From Chrysopilus asiliformis (Eukaryota > Arthropoda > Insecta > Diptera > Rhagionidae): a stretch of 64,000 bases of DNA. A program made the translations under genes and the position numbers. The notes beneath the pieces are model-generated. The model was given only the letters and a program-made list of their open reading frames with translations, was not told where the DNA came from and searched no databases. Shown one piece after another: positions 13,138-24,300 of this stretch (position 1 is its first letter; each line of letters begins with the position of its first letter). The stretch spans positions 19,703,487 to 19,767,486 of the forward strand of contig OZ035960.1 of the NCBI GenBank assembly GCA_964034945.1, written 5' to 3'.

Positions 13138-14401
13138 TTTATATATAAAATCCCATTTAAATTAGTCCTGAATAAAATATATAACATTAAAACTAACGAC
13201 TTTTGCTCTCATTTATTTCAACCAAAAGAGCTCGCTTTTCGTTTCCACGTCCAAAATAGGTGGCAGATTTTTTGACATTTCTAGTGAGAAATTTCACGAT
13301 AGATTTCTCATGTATTTGTGATCACAATACCAAAAAAAATGAGAAACATCACGCATTTAGTTTTCTCATTTGTCAATCATATTACGGTTGTAGGTTAGAT
13401 TTGCTCCAAAACTCTTTCCATAACTCTTTCATGCAATAAATTTCAATTGGAATCACTTTTCTATTGAAATTCGAAGTTTTCATAGACACTTTTTTAGCTT
13501 TTTCTTTTTTATAATGTTTTGAAAAAAAATTAAAACTACACCAAATCGACAAATCACCCAAAACAATTTTGCTGTGAGTAGTCGAAATAAATAAGAAAAC
13601 TCGTCCTTTGTTTAAGAGAAACCCCATAGGAAAAACCCTTTTAAGACAATGAAAATTGGATTTTCTTCATTTTGTCAAAGGGACCAAAAATTATTTTTTT
13701 ACTCACAATAGAACATAATTTAATTAAGGAAATAAAAAATGATATCGTCAATTACCGAAAAGTGTTTCCGTCACCGAGAAATTTTGGGGATGAAATTCGT
13801 ATTTTACCACTTGAGAATTATTTGCCAAGCTGTCGGATTTTGATTAAAATCTTAGCAAAGGTCCATATTTTTCACTTAAGCTCAAAACATTATTTTTTTC
13901 GACGGCATTTTTTAAAAAAATTTTATTTTGTGACCGTAACAATAAAACATATCTTTTTTCCCCCTAGCAGTGGGATGATACCTTTCTCATATAGTTGAAT
14001 CTCATTTAATGAAAAAATTGATATTTATGTTGAATTTTTTTACACCATTTTTTTTTTAAACTGGACAATTATTGGAGATAAAAAGTTTAAATTTGGCATA
14101 GAACAAGCTTTTACCAAAAATTAAAACCCATTCGAATATAACAAAAATTGAACCACCCCTAACCCACTCCCATATAACAGTGGGAAATATTTTTGCAATC
14201 TTCTCGAAAACGGTTCATTTTTTCCAAAGTCACTACTAGCAGAAGTCGATCTTACAAATTTTCGTATACGAACACACACACATAGACATGATGCGGACTC
14301 ATTGAACTGAGTCGATGAGAATATGTCCTGGGAAAAACGCAGTACCTCGTTATGGTTTCGGTTTTGAAGTTATTTCTATGCCTTACTCATATGTAATATA
14401 C
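13138..14401. other. Intergenic DNA, nothing recognised
   Basis: Two open frames of 81 codons (13382-13627, minus) and 108 codons (13672-13998, plus) are lysine/phenylalanine-rich, as expected from AT-rich non-coding DNA, and match nothing I know. Confidence 0.4.
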
Positions 14402-14473
14402 GTAATATATGTAAGAAAGGTAATATATGTAAGAAAGGTAATATATGTAAGAAAGTTAATATATGTAAGAAAG
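14402..14473. repeat. 18-bp minisatellite, 4 copies
   Basis: Four tandem copies of GTAATATATGTAAGAAAG, one with a G to T change, are preceded by a partial unit at 14393. The period is a multiple of three. Confidence 0.95.
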
Positions 14474-14647
14474 GTAAAAAAATACTTTAACCACTATTTG
14501 TGTTCTTGCGCGAAACAGCCTTTCTTTTTAAATTATATTAAAACCTAGAGCCAATCTGATCGAGAATTGATTGTTAACTGGTGACCAGTGTAATTGGATT
14601 CATCCATTACTGACGGCATTCGATTTTGCTCCAGGAAAAAATATATA

Positions 14648-15019
14648 CAGTGATATCTGTATAAACCAGATTCGCACGGAACAGGTTTCCGGCTTCATTT
14701 ATGGGGCTTTGTAAGGTATGCGGAGTACATACAGAGAAGAAATAGTAAATCTAACTATTTTATAATCGACATTTGGGACGGTAACCAAAATAGTTAAATT
14801 TCAGTTACAAAAATAGTCAAAATCGAATATTATTATAATTTATTTAAATGGTAAGATTTACTATTTTGTGGTCAAATTAACGATTTTTGTAATTGAAATT
14901 AACTACTTCATTTATAGTCCCGATTGGCCATTATGAAATAATTAGATTTACTAATTTTTATCTCTGCATGTAGACTAGTTTCCAGCTTATCCAGGGTCCG
15001 GCTTATACATATTTCACTG
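14648..15019. mobile_element. TA-flanked TIR element carrying a nested MITE
   Basis: The ends CAGTGATATCTGTATAA and TTATACATATTTCACTG are imperfect inverted repeats flanked by TA (14646-14647, 15020-15021). The subterminal parts also pair: a CCGGCTT / TCCGGCTTATAC block and a GTTTCC block. The middle is occupied by a second element at 14732-14966. A related single end lies at 37912-37954. Confidence 0.75.
14732..14966. mobile_element. CAGAGA...TCTCTG palindromic MITE
   Basis: A 235-bp foldback structure begins CAGAGAAGAAATAGTAAATC and ends with a near-complement. Pairing continues imperfectly for about 100 bp through an AGTTAATTTCARTTACAAAAA block. It lies wholly inside the TA-flanked element at 14648-15019, so it is the younger insertion. 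Confidence 0.7.
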
Positions 15020-15021
15020 TA

Positions 15022-15957
15022 CTTCAAAAATTCGCCCAGTAAAGTTAATTCAAGTGACCTTCACTTTTTTGATCTAGTGACTTTATTTTCACTAAATTGT
15101 CTCAGTCTCCCCTATTTGCTATTTGTAATGTTTTATGTACATAATGCACAAGAATATCACGTAACTATGATAGTACAAACGATAGTCCAAACGTAGACAA
15201 AGGATGTTAAATTTCACTATTCGTACAGCAAGAAACCATTGACATGTACACAAGGAGTGTACAATAATTGAATACGTAAAAGCTACTTTAATATTAATAA
15301 AGCGTAAAATTACAGCTTCCAAGGGAGAAATTTAAATATCTAAGTAAAATTCGGTTTCTATGTACTTTTTGAGAATCTTAAATCAAGGATGACATTTAAG
15401 AATTTTTTTTTGTTCAACGATCAAAAACATCCGACGAAATCAAAAGCAAAAATACCAGCCAGTACCATTCACAGTTCGTGTGTCATGTTTGTGTTTATGA
15501 TTTTTGACATATTCAGCCAGAGCTGACATAATTATAATTATGTTTGAATGCTGACTCATTTTATTCAAAGAAAACATAAATAAAGCCTAAAAGACTTAAA
15601 TTCAAATAAATTGACTACGTTATTTACCTGTTTGAATTATTTCTAATACGAAAGGTAAATATTATTATTTCGAAGTAACCGAATTTCGCGGAGATTAAAC
15701 GAAGATTACATTAACGTGTGATTTACAAGATATTTCAACGAAATCAAATTTTTTTTAACTTATTTGGAAAGAAATGTATAGATCTATCAGAATTTTAAAG
15801 AACCATACAGGATTCGACGTTGTTATGCCCGCCGGGTTACATTGTGAACCAGTTGGGGTTTCTTTTTCGTGGTACTTGCGTTGGAAAAAAAATTTGCTCC
15901 AGTTTCATGGACATGATAATTTTTATTTGAAAGCTTTCTCAAAATATATCGTCAGGT
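15022..15957. other. Intergenic DNA, nothing recognised
   Basis: No coding or RNA feature was seen. Short open frames at 15119-15322 and 15774-15959 have no family resemblance. Confidence 0.4.
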
Positions 15958-16140
15958 AAAAGTGAAATTGTGCTAAGTGCAACATATAAAATTTTACAGA
16001 AAAGCAAAAAAACCTTGTTAAATCATTTGAGACTCATTTAAATCTCATTTAAAGAAAACTCAGTTTTAAAATGATTTACCAAGGTTTTTATTGCTCTTTT
16101 GGAAAATTTGGTATAATGGACTTAGCACAATTTCACTTTT
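15958..16140. mobile_element. 183-bp foldback element
   Basis: The ends are perfect inverted copies of AAAAGTGAAATTGTGCTAAG. Beyond them the arms pair imperfectly along nearly their full length (AAATTTT-CA-AAAAGC and AACCTTG-TAAATCATTT blocks). A transcript from either strand would fold into a long bulged hairpin. No clear target-site duplication was found. Confidence 0.75.
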
Positions 16141-17554
16141 AGCCGACGATATGCAAACCGGTTTTTTAAAAAAAATCTACTATATTCCCTTAAAACCTAT
16201 ATAATTTTTTTTTAAATATCTGGCAAATCTTACGTTACTAGCTCAGTTTGTCCATGAGTTATGGTCACCACAGACGAATGAATATAAATTAATTAAAGCT
16301 TTTCATAGTTTCAAACAAACTGGTTTAATTCTTCAATATTTCTTATTCTTCATACAACATCAAAACTGTGATAAATATTTCCATCACTCTAAAAATCCTG
16401 GAATACCTAATATAACATTAAGTACTTTTTACAAACTTTTTTTAGTATAATTTCCACACGCGCTATATTCAATTTTTCAAGGAAAATCGTACAAAAAAAG
16501 TTTCCTTCACATCTAAATATTACATCAATAAACTGGTAAAAGTAACACGAATGAATGGAAATAATTCCACTGAAAGTAGCTCGTTAAACTGTTTATACTT
16601 GGGAAATTATAATCAGAAATAACGAAATTGCGATTTTTGTTTATTTAAAGCTTAACCGAAAGTTGAAATTTTATCTGATAATAAAAAAGTTTTCTTCGTC
16701 GACTCCATCATGAGCCATCGCCGTATTCCTGTCCCTATTATCCCTACCCCATAATTTTCACTACTATACCATCGCTGGTAAAATACTCTTTTGCAATAAA
16801 AATCTTAAAGTTTTCCGTTTTTTTACGTTTTAGAAATTACCTTAGGAAGGGCCCCATTAAGTTTTATGCCAGAGCGTTTAGGCTAAAAACAAGTCATCAA
16901 CCCAGTGAACCATGGACGATGATGGCAAACAAACAAAAAGTTCAACTCATTCAAGGGAAAACGTAATGAAAAGTAAAAGCCTTAACGAAATGTCCATTCG
17001 CTAGTTATACTGACTTAACCGAGCCCCAAAAACCAGCCTCCCCCTCATAATACCCCTTCTCCAAAGATGCTGACTGAGTAAATAACCCATCAGGCACATA
17101 TACTTAAACCCAACCGGATTCGTGGCGGAATCCTTCTTATAGTTGCGTCCAATTCCGAATCCAACCCCAATCCCTTCTCGGATGGGGTTACCTCTCGTTC
17201 AATTGCATCCCCATTGAACTACATCAGCTGATAAGCTACCATCTCCCCAACTACCCGAACGTCTTTGCTTTCGCACAAGCACAAATATAGTTAGTATTTT
17301 ATTTTAGCACTTTAACTTTCTTTCCATCACTTCCAACTTTAGGACAAGCGTATTTTTTGTCGTCATCGTCTTAATTTCGGCCTTTGCCATTTAACCAGAA
17401 AAACCCTCCCCAGCCAGGCATTCAATTCAGTCGTTTCCAGCAGCGAGTTCCTCCCTTTTCATGGCATAATGAATAGAGTGTGTACTTAGAACGGGTCGAC
17501 CATTAAGTATAATTTCGCGTAATGAGTCCCATTAGATTTCGGGTAATTTTAATG
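16141..17554. other. Intergenic DNA, nothing recognised
   Basis: The 16690-17500 part is less AT-rich than its neighbours and contains CCCC-rich stretches, but no sustained frame, splice-linked exon set or repeat was found. Confidence 0.4.
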
Positions 17555-18582
17555 GTTGTTACAGCTGCCTATAAGAAAAGAAGAAAGAAGATGGAAAATT
17601 AATAATTCTTTGGATATCCAAACAAAATACGTCCCTTGCGAAGTAAGCTGGCCGATTTCGTTGTCTGTCCGTCCAAATACCGTAGCACCTTCGCACTTAA
17701 AACATTCACGATCCTTTTTCACCTCTGTCCGGGATGTCCAAATTTCTCTTCGATGGTTTTCCATTTGATTTTTCCTAAAATAAATAAAAAGTGGGCCAAA
17801 TTCAAGCCAGGCACAAAAATATTGCAAATTTCTGGTAAACATTCTAATCATGCAAGACAACACGACAAATTAACTAAAAACTAATACAAATCATTTTAGA
17901 TGATTAAACTTCAAATAATTTTCACGCGTAATTTTTGTTTATAATACAATTTCAAGTTAAAAAACATTCAATTGCACCATTTCACATTTTTTTTTCTATT
18001 TTGTTTTTGAAAACACATAAAATGCAGACAGATTTAATACACTTTTCATGCAGACCGAACTATTAGAATTTTAATGATAAACAAATCAAAATACTTTTAA
18101 TTGGACAAAATGATCATCGAAAGATCCATCGCTTGATTGTTTTTTCTGAACTTTGAGTTCTTCGCTGATGGATCGATGGTTGATGGCAAAGCGATCTTAG
18201 ATTATTAAAACACAACAACAATTGAGCGAAGAATTTAACAGTAACACAAAATGCAAAACGAACAGATGATTTAAACGCACGTAACAGAAAAAATACCAAG
18301 TATGTGTGGCAACTGGTGTATTTAAGAGAAAAAAAAAACAGAGAAAAATGAATAGGGATTTGATCAATTTCCCTCAGAAATTAAATCTATTACACTTTTA
18401 GCGTCCATGGTATAAATCTGGTTCTAACGATTTTTTTCCCCCTTTTGGCTGTTCCGATTTTTAATTTGACATGAATTTACAAAAAAAATATAGGGAAAAG
18501 GTTTACTAAGATTATTTGATCATTTAATTTACCTGCATTTATTTAATTAGGGCCGATTTTTGATTCCATTTCGAAACAAAAT

Positions 18583-18642
18583 CTGTAAGAAAAGAATTTC
18601 GCACTTCGTCATTAGAATATAAATAATTTTGAAAATACTTAC
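18583..18642 (-). other. Predicted 60-bp intron, left-arm copy
   Basis: This is the mirror image of the candidate intron at 19782-19841, with the same GTAAGT donor, CTAAT branch-like motif and TTCTTTTCTTACAG acceptor on the minus strand. It points outward from the centre of the inverted repeat. Confidence 0.3.
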
Positions 18643-19015
18643 CCAAACTTTAGCTTGTTACAACTTTCGATTTTCCCTTAAATTTTTTTTACACTTTGGA
18701 ATTGTTAATAATATTATCAGGTACTATACATAACTTCGTTTTTATTTCCCCAGTATTATTTCGGATGTTTGGTAATAGATTTATACAGGGTATATTTTCC
18801 TCCCTTTCAATATGGAGGTATTTCCTCCTTCAATCTGCCTATTTTTTTTATTAGCAGCAAGAAAAGAAGGACGACATTTTTTTGTCATATTTGGCTTTTA
18901 GCCAATTTTTTTTGTGAAAAAACTATTTAGTTTTTAAATTTTTTTGGATGAATTTCGTCATCCTCAATTTAAATAGTGCTAATATAGCCGATTTAAGGAT
19001 TTTAACCGGGAAAGG

Positions 19016-19408
19016 TGCTTCGTTTTAAGGTTAAGTTTACACGTGGGATATTTTACCTGTGAGAATTAAGATTTCCTAGTCACAAAAATTTTTATTCTTA
19101 TAATTCTATCTTACTTGGTTGGTAGAATTTCATGAGAAATTTTCGTGGTTTAATACCAAGACGGATATTTTCCACAGACTATTGAGCTGCTGGCAATCTG
19201 CCCCAAGAATACCGCGGCCTCAAGAAAATTTCCAATACTGGAGCAGATCTTTTTAATTCTGCTTCTTATGTGGAATGAAGTACAATTTACTTTGTCCAGG
19301 TACCAATCAAGTTGAAAAAATGTTGAAACTGCGAACATGTGCACCTAATTGAACATAACTCACGTGAGGTTTTAATTCACTAGGTTTTTTTTAAAAGAAA
19401 ACTCTTAC
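19016..19408. other. Unique spacer of the giant inverted repeat
   Basis: 393 bp separate the arms. It is non-coding as far as I can see; the 64-codon minus frame at 19150-19344 has no family resemblance. CACGTG-type words sit near both ends. If the arms are divergent transcription units, this would be their shared promoter; that is inference. Confidence 0.5.
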
Positions 19409-19781
19409 CCTTTCCCGGTTAAAATCCTTAAATCGGCTATATTAGCACTATTTAAATTGAGGATGACGAAATTCATCCAAAAAAATTTAAAAACTAAATA
19501 GTTTTTTCACAAAAAAAATTGGCTAAAAGCCAAATATGACAAAAAAATGTCGTCCTTCTTTTCTTGCTGCTAATAAAAAAAATAGGCAGATTGAAGGAGG
19601 AAATACCTCCATATTGAAAGGGAGGAAAATATACCCTGTATAAATCTATTACCAAACATCCGAAATAATACTGGGGAAATAAAAACGAAGTTATGTATAG
19701 TACCTGATAATATTATTAACAATTCCAAAGTGTAAAAAAAATTTAAGGGAAAATCGAAAGTTGTAACAAGCTAAAGTTTGG

Positions 19782-19841
19782 GTAAGTATTTTCAAAATTA
19801 TTTATATTCTAATGACGAAGTGCGAAATTCTTTTCTTACAG
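19782..19841 (+). other. Predicted 60-bp intron, right-arm copy
   Basis: A GTAAGT donor at 19782 is followed by a CTAAT branch-like motif at about 19809 and a TTCTTTTCTTACAG acceptor ending at 19841. Size and signals are typical of short insect introns. Further acceptor-like tracts precede 20650 and 20857 on the same strand. The flanking putative exons have no frame I can recognise, so this may be a non-coding transcript or chance. Confidence 0.3.
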
Positions 19842-20869
19842 ATTTTGTTTCGAAATGGAATCAAAAATCGGCCCTAATTAAATAAATGCAGGTAAATTAA
19901 ATGATCAAATAATCTTAGTAAACCTTTTCCCTATATTTTTTTTGTAAATTCATGTCAAATTAAAAATCGGAACAGCCAAAAGGGGGAAAAAAATCGTTAG
20001 AACCAGATTTATACCATGGACGCTAAAAGTGTAATAGATTTAATTTCTGAGGGAAATTGATCAAATCCCTATTCATTTTTCTCTGTTTTTTTTTTCTCTT
20101 AAATACACCAGTTGCCACACATACTTGGTATTTTTTCTGTTACGTGCGTTTAAATCATCTGTTCGTTTTGCATTTTGTGTTACTGTTAAATTCTTCGCTC
20201 AATTGTTGTTGTGTTTTAATAATCTAAGATCGCTTTGCCATCAACCATCGATCCATCAGCGAAGAACTCAAAGTTCAGAAAAAACAATCAAGCGATGGAT
20301 CTTTCGATGATCATTTTGTCCAATTAAAAGTATTTTGATTTGTTTATCATTAAAATTCTAATAGTTCGGTCTGCATGAAAAGTGTATTAAATCTGTCTGC
20401 ATTTTATGTGTTTTCAAAAACAAAATAGAAAAAAAAATGTGAAATGGTGCAATTGAATGTTTTTTAACTTGAAATTGTATTATAAACAAAAATTACGCGT
20501 GAAAATTATTTGAAGTTTAATCATCTAAAATGATTTGTATTAGTTTTTAGTTAATTTGTCGTGTTGTCTTGCATGATTAGAATGTTTACCAGAAATTTGC
20601 AATATTTTTGTGCCTGGCTTGAATTTGGCCCACTTTTTATTTATTTTAGGAAAAATCAAATGGAAAACCATCGAAGAGAAATTTGGACATCCCGGACAGA
20701 GGTGAAAAAGGATCGTGAATGTTTTAAGTGCGAAGGTGCTACGGTATTTGGACGGACAGACAACGAAATCGGCCAGCTTACTTCGCAAGGGACGTATTTT
20801 GTTTGGATATCCAAAGAATTATTAATTTTCCATCTTCTTTCTTCTTTTCTTATAGGCAGCTGTAACAAC

Positions 20870-21357
20870 ACCAAAAATTTCGTAATTCTATAGAATTATT
20901 GAAAGATTTGGAAAAACAGCGTTTCGCAAATTCGGATTTTCCTGTGTGTTGTATATTTTTTTAACCAACAAAATTTTGACGTATTCATCAAATCAACACA
21001 AACGTGCATACGAATCCACTTACTTGTAAAGCCGCTCAAAAATATCTTTAAGAATTGGAACTTGATTAGTTTTGAAAATTTGCAAAAGATAAGTATTTAC
21101 TGCTCAAAAAAAAATTTAGAAATGTACTGTATTTTACTTTCAGTTATGAAAAACGAAAATATCTATGCCGATAATTAAAGTTGACACCGTTTAAGGGACT
21201 GAATAAAAAAAAATGCAAACGTGGTGCCGGACCGCGACCCTGAATAAGAGTCTCAAAAATTCTGGTGGCTGTGCTAGCCGGGCTGTTCCATAAATTGATT
21301 TTGTACCAGGTATTATAATGATAAAATAAATTATTTGCAAAAGAAAAATATTCGAAT
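20870..21357 (-). other. Region downstream of pol, no 3' LTR found
   Basis: The 488 bp between the pol stop and the giant inverted repeat should hold the Gypsy 3' untranslated region, polypurine tract and 3' LTR. No sequence resembling the LTR at 27622-28290 is present, and no env-like frame is seen. A purine-rich run in element sense (AGAAAAGAAGAAAGAAGA) lies just inside the inverted repeat at about 20833-20854. Confidence 0.55.
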
Positions 21358-24300
21358 TTATGTTCGCAAATCCTTCACGTGGAAAATGCCAACGATTTTA
21401 CCTTTCAGATCGCTAACTTCGTACATATTATTACCCACAGGCTGAGATATCCTACATTTCACAAATTTGCTACATAATTTGGAGTTTATGTTTTTCGCCT
21501 TATCACTCAGCACGAAATTACGACGGAAAACTTCTTGCCCAGGCAAATACGTAACTTTCCGAGCCCGCAGATTATACGTTTTTGCCGATCGTTCATACGC
21601 TTCTTTCAAATTTTCTTTAATTTTCTTCCGGATGATTTCAATTTGGTCATGTTTGGGTATGGATAAGAATTCGGTATCGTCGAGAACTTTCAGCTTTTTT
21701 GCCAACTTGTAGGTGGTACCATGTTGCACCATATTGCTACCGAAGAGTGCAAAATACGGTGTCATCCCAATAGAAGTGTGTTTGGACGTACGCAATGCAC
21801 ATTCGATTTCGCAGAGGTGTTCGTCCCAACATTTTTGATTTTCCTTTAGATACGCCCTGATTGCTGATAGAACGGATTGATTTACCCTCTCTGAGGCATT
21901 AGCCTGTGGAGAGTAGAAGGCAATTTTTAAGTGTTTGATTCCAAATCTTTTTAGGAATGACTGAAATTCTTGAGCCAGAAATTGTCTCCCGTTATCAGAA
22001 TGGATAACTTCTGGGACGCCGAATTTATAGAAAATTTCTGATTCTAAAAATTTCTTTATCGTTTTAGTGTTGGCCTGTCGTATTGGTTTTAAAAAGACGT
22101 ATTTGGTTAGATGATCCAACACTATAAAGATGTATGAATTCCCGTTTTTTGATCGTGGATAGGGCCCTAAAAAGTCCACGTAAAGCTTTTGAAAAGGACG
22201 ATGCACTACTGTAGCAGCTCCCATTTCAGGACGTAATACTCTATTAGTCGATTTGGTCTCTTTGCAAACAGCACAGTCGCCAACAAATTTACGAATTTGC
22301 GTTACCATATTTGGCCAATAAAAGTATTCGCGGATCCGCGAGAGTGTTTTACCTACTCCACCATGCGCAGCCTGCGGTGGTTGATGAGCCCCAAGGATAA
22401 GGTTGGACGTCAAGCCGGAAGGAACCCACAGCTTCCAAGCATGCTCCTCTGATATAACATCACCATTATAGGGTATTGTTCTCTTGTATACGAAATCATC
22501 AATGGTCTTTAGGTCAGGCAGTTGATCTTGATTTTCGGTAACTGTTTTTATTAGATCTTTATATTCTTCTGACTTAAATTCTTTCGACTCAAGTTCAATA
22601 GTTAAAACGGGTTCATCGAGGTTAATGGAGTCGAGCATAGTTCGGGAAAGAGTATCGGGCACTACATTTTGTGCACCTTTTCTATGCTCTATTTTGAAAT
22701 TATATCCTTGAAGCTTTAGACTCCACCGCGCCAGACGCCCGCTCAAATCCTTGAGCCCCATCAACCACTTCAAACTCGCATGGTCTGTGATGACCGTAAA
22801 AGACATGCCTTCAACATACGGTCGGAATTTATGGATGGCGGTAATTGCGGCCAAGCACTCGCGCTCCGTCACACTATAATTTGTCTGTGCCTTATTCAAT
22901 TTCTTGGAAATGAATGCTATGACTCTTTCGTTTTTGTCATCATCATATTGAAATAGAACAGCGCCTATTCCAGCAGACGAGGCATCACATTGGATGTAAA
23001 ATTCTTTGGTAAAGTCTGGGTGCGTTAGGATTGGTGACGATGTCAGTGCAGCTTTTAAATTTTCAAAGGCTTTTTGCGCTTCTGCGGTAAAGACGAATTT
23101 CTTAGGGTGTTTTAGAGTATCTGTTATTGGTGAAGCAATTGTCGCGAAATTTTGAATAAACTTGCGATACCAACCGGCCATTCCTAAGAAACGACGGACT
23201 TGGCGCACGGTTCTCGGTATCGGGAAGTTTTGGATCGCCGATATTTTATCTGGGTCTGTTTTTAATTGCCCACCCCCAACAATATACCCAAGATATCTTA
23301 CCTCTTTAAAGCAGAAACGGGACTTCGACAAATTAATCGTAAGATTTGCTTTGCGAAGGCAAGCCGCAACCTCTTCGAGCAGTTGAACATGTGTGTCAAA
23401 GTTAGGAGACACTACGAGGAGATCATCAAGATAAACGAAGACGCGTTCTTTAAGCCTTGAGGGGATCACTTTATCAATAAGCCGGCACATCCTTTGGGGT
23501 GCATTACACAACCCAAAACACATGACGGAAAATTGATAAAGTGGTCGCCCCGGTACAGTAAAAGCCGTTTTAGCTCTACTCTCTCTCTCCAGCGGTATTT
23601 GCCAGAACGCATCTTTCAAGTCGATCGAAGTAATGTAGATCGTATCTTGAAGACGGCTCATCAGGCCCTCTATATGAGGAAGTGGATACGCATCCTTCAC
23701 AGTCAGGGAATTGACCTTACGGGAGTCGAGACATAGCCTGTTCTTGCCGGGTTTCCGTACAAGGATTACTGGACTGCTCCAGGGGCTATTGCTTTCTTCA
23801 ATCACTCCTAAGTGAAGCATACGATCCACCTCCTCATACAGAAGAGCCTGTACCGCTGGGGAGACAGGGTAGTGCTTTTGTTTTACCGGGACAGCGTCTC
23901 CGGTATCTATCTGATGCTCCTCCATAGTGGTCCTACCAAGCCCGAACTTAGTCGAGCAAATAAATTTACTCTTCACCAATTCTAACCGATCATATTGTGC
24001 ATCGGTCAAAGCATGCATATTAGGGTCAGTGACGGGCATATTATCGAGAGTCATACCGCTAATTATGTGTGGCGCTATGTTAAATACACGCCAGAAATCC
24101 ACACCTAAATACAGAGACTGTTCCAATGATGGAACCAGGAATATTTTCATAATCTCGGTTTTGGATTTATATCTTATGGAGACTTGCACAGTTCCGACGA
24201 TTTCATGGCCTCTACCATCAGCCGTACGAATTTTTGAGGGAAATTTGGTAATTTTTAATTTCAGCCTTTCAACAAAATCTAGACAATCACGCCCCAGGCA

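Larger units (their letters stand above)
17555..20869. repeat. Giant inverted repeat, 1,461-bp arms
   Basis: The left arm 17555-19015 and right arm 19409-20869 are reverse complements. Paired coordinates always sum to 38424 and no mismatch or indel was found in the stretches compared. The outer ends read GTTGTTACAGCTGCC and its complement. The spacer 19016-19408 is unique. The short open frames in one arm recur exactly in the other. Transcription across it would give a hairpin of about 1.46 kb, a possible source of endogenous siRNA. No target-site duplication flanks the unit. Explanations include a very young inverted duplication, a foldback transposon, or a strand-switch artefact of sequencing or assembly. 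Confidence 0.95.

Noticed and set aside
13672..13998. 108-codon plus-strand frame
   Set aside because: Its Lys/Phe/Ile-rich composition is that of AT-rich non-coding DNA, with no domain or conserved motif.
20829..20856. Purine-rich run in Gypsy sense as polypurine tract plus 3' LTR start
   Set aside because: The sequence after it does not match the LTR at 27622-28290, and the run lies inside the inverted repeat, so it may be only an acceptor-like pyrimidine tract on the other strand.
17549..20893. Open frames of 60-110 codons repeated in both arms of the giant inverted repeat, one with a Cys-X2-Cys pair
   Set aside because: They occur in several overlapping frames, none with a recognisable domain. 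The exact repetition only reflects the inverted duplication.
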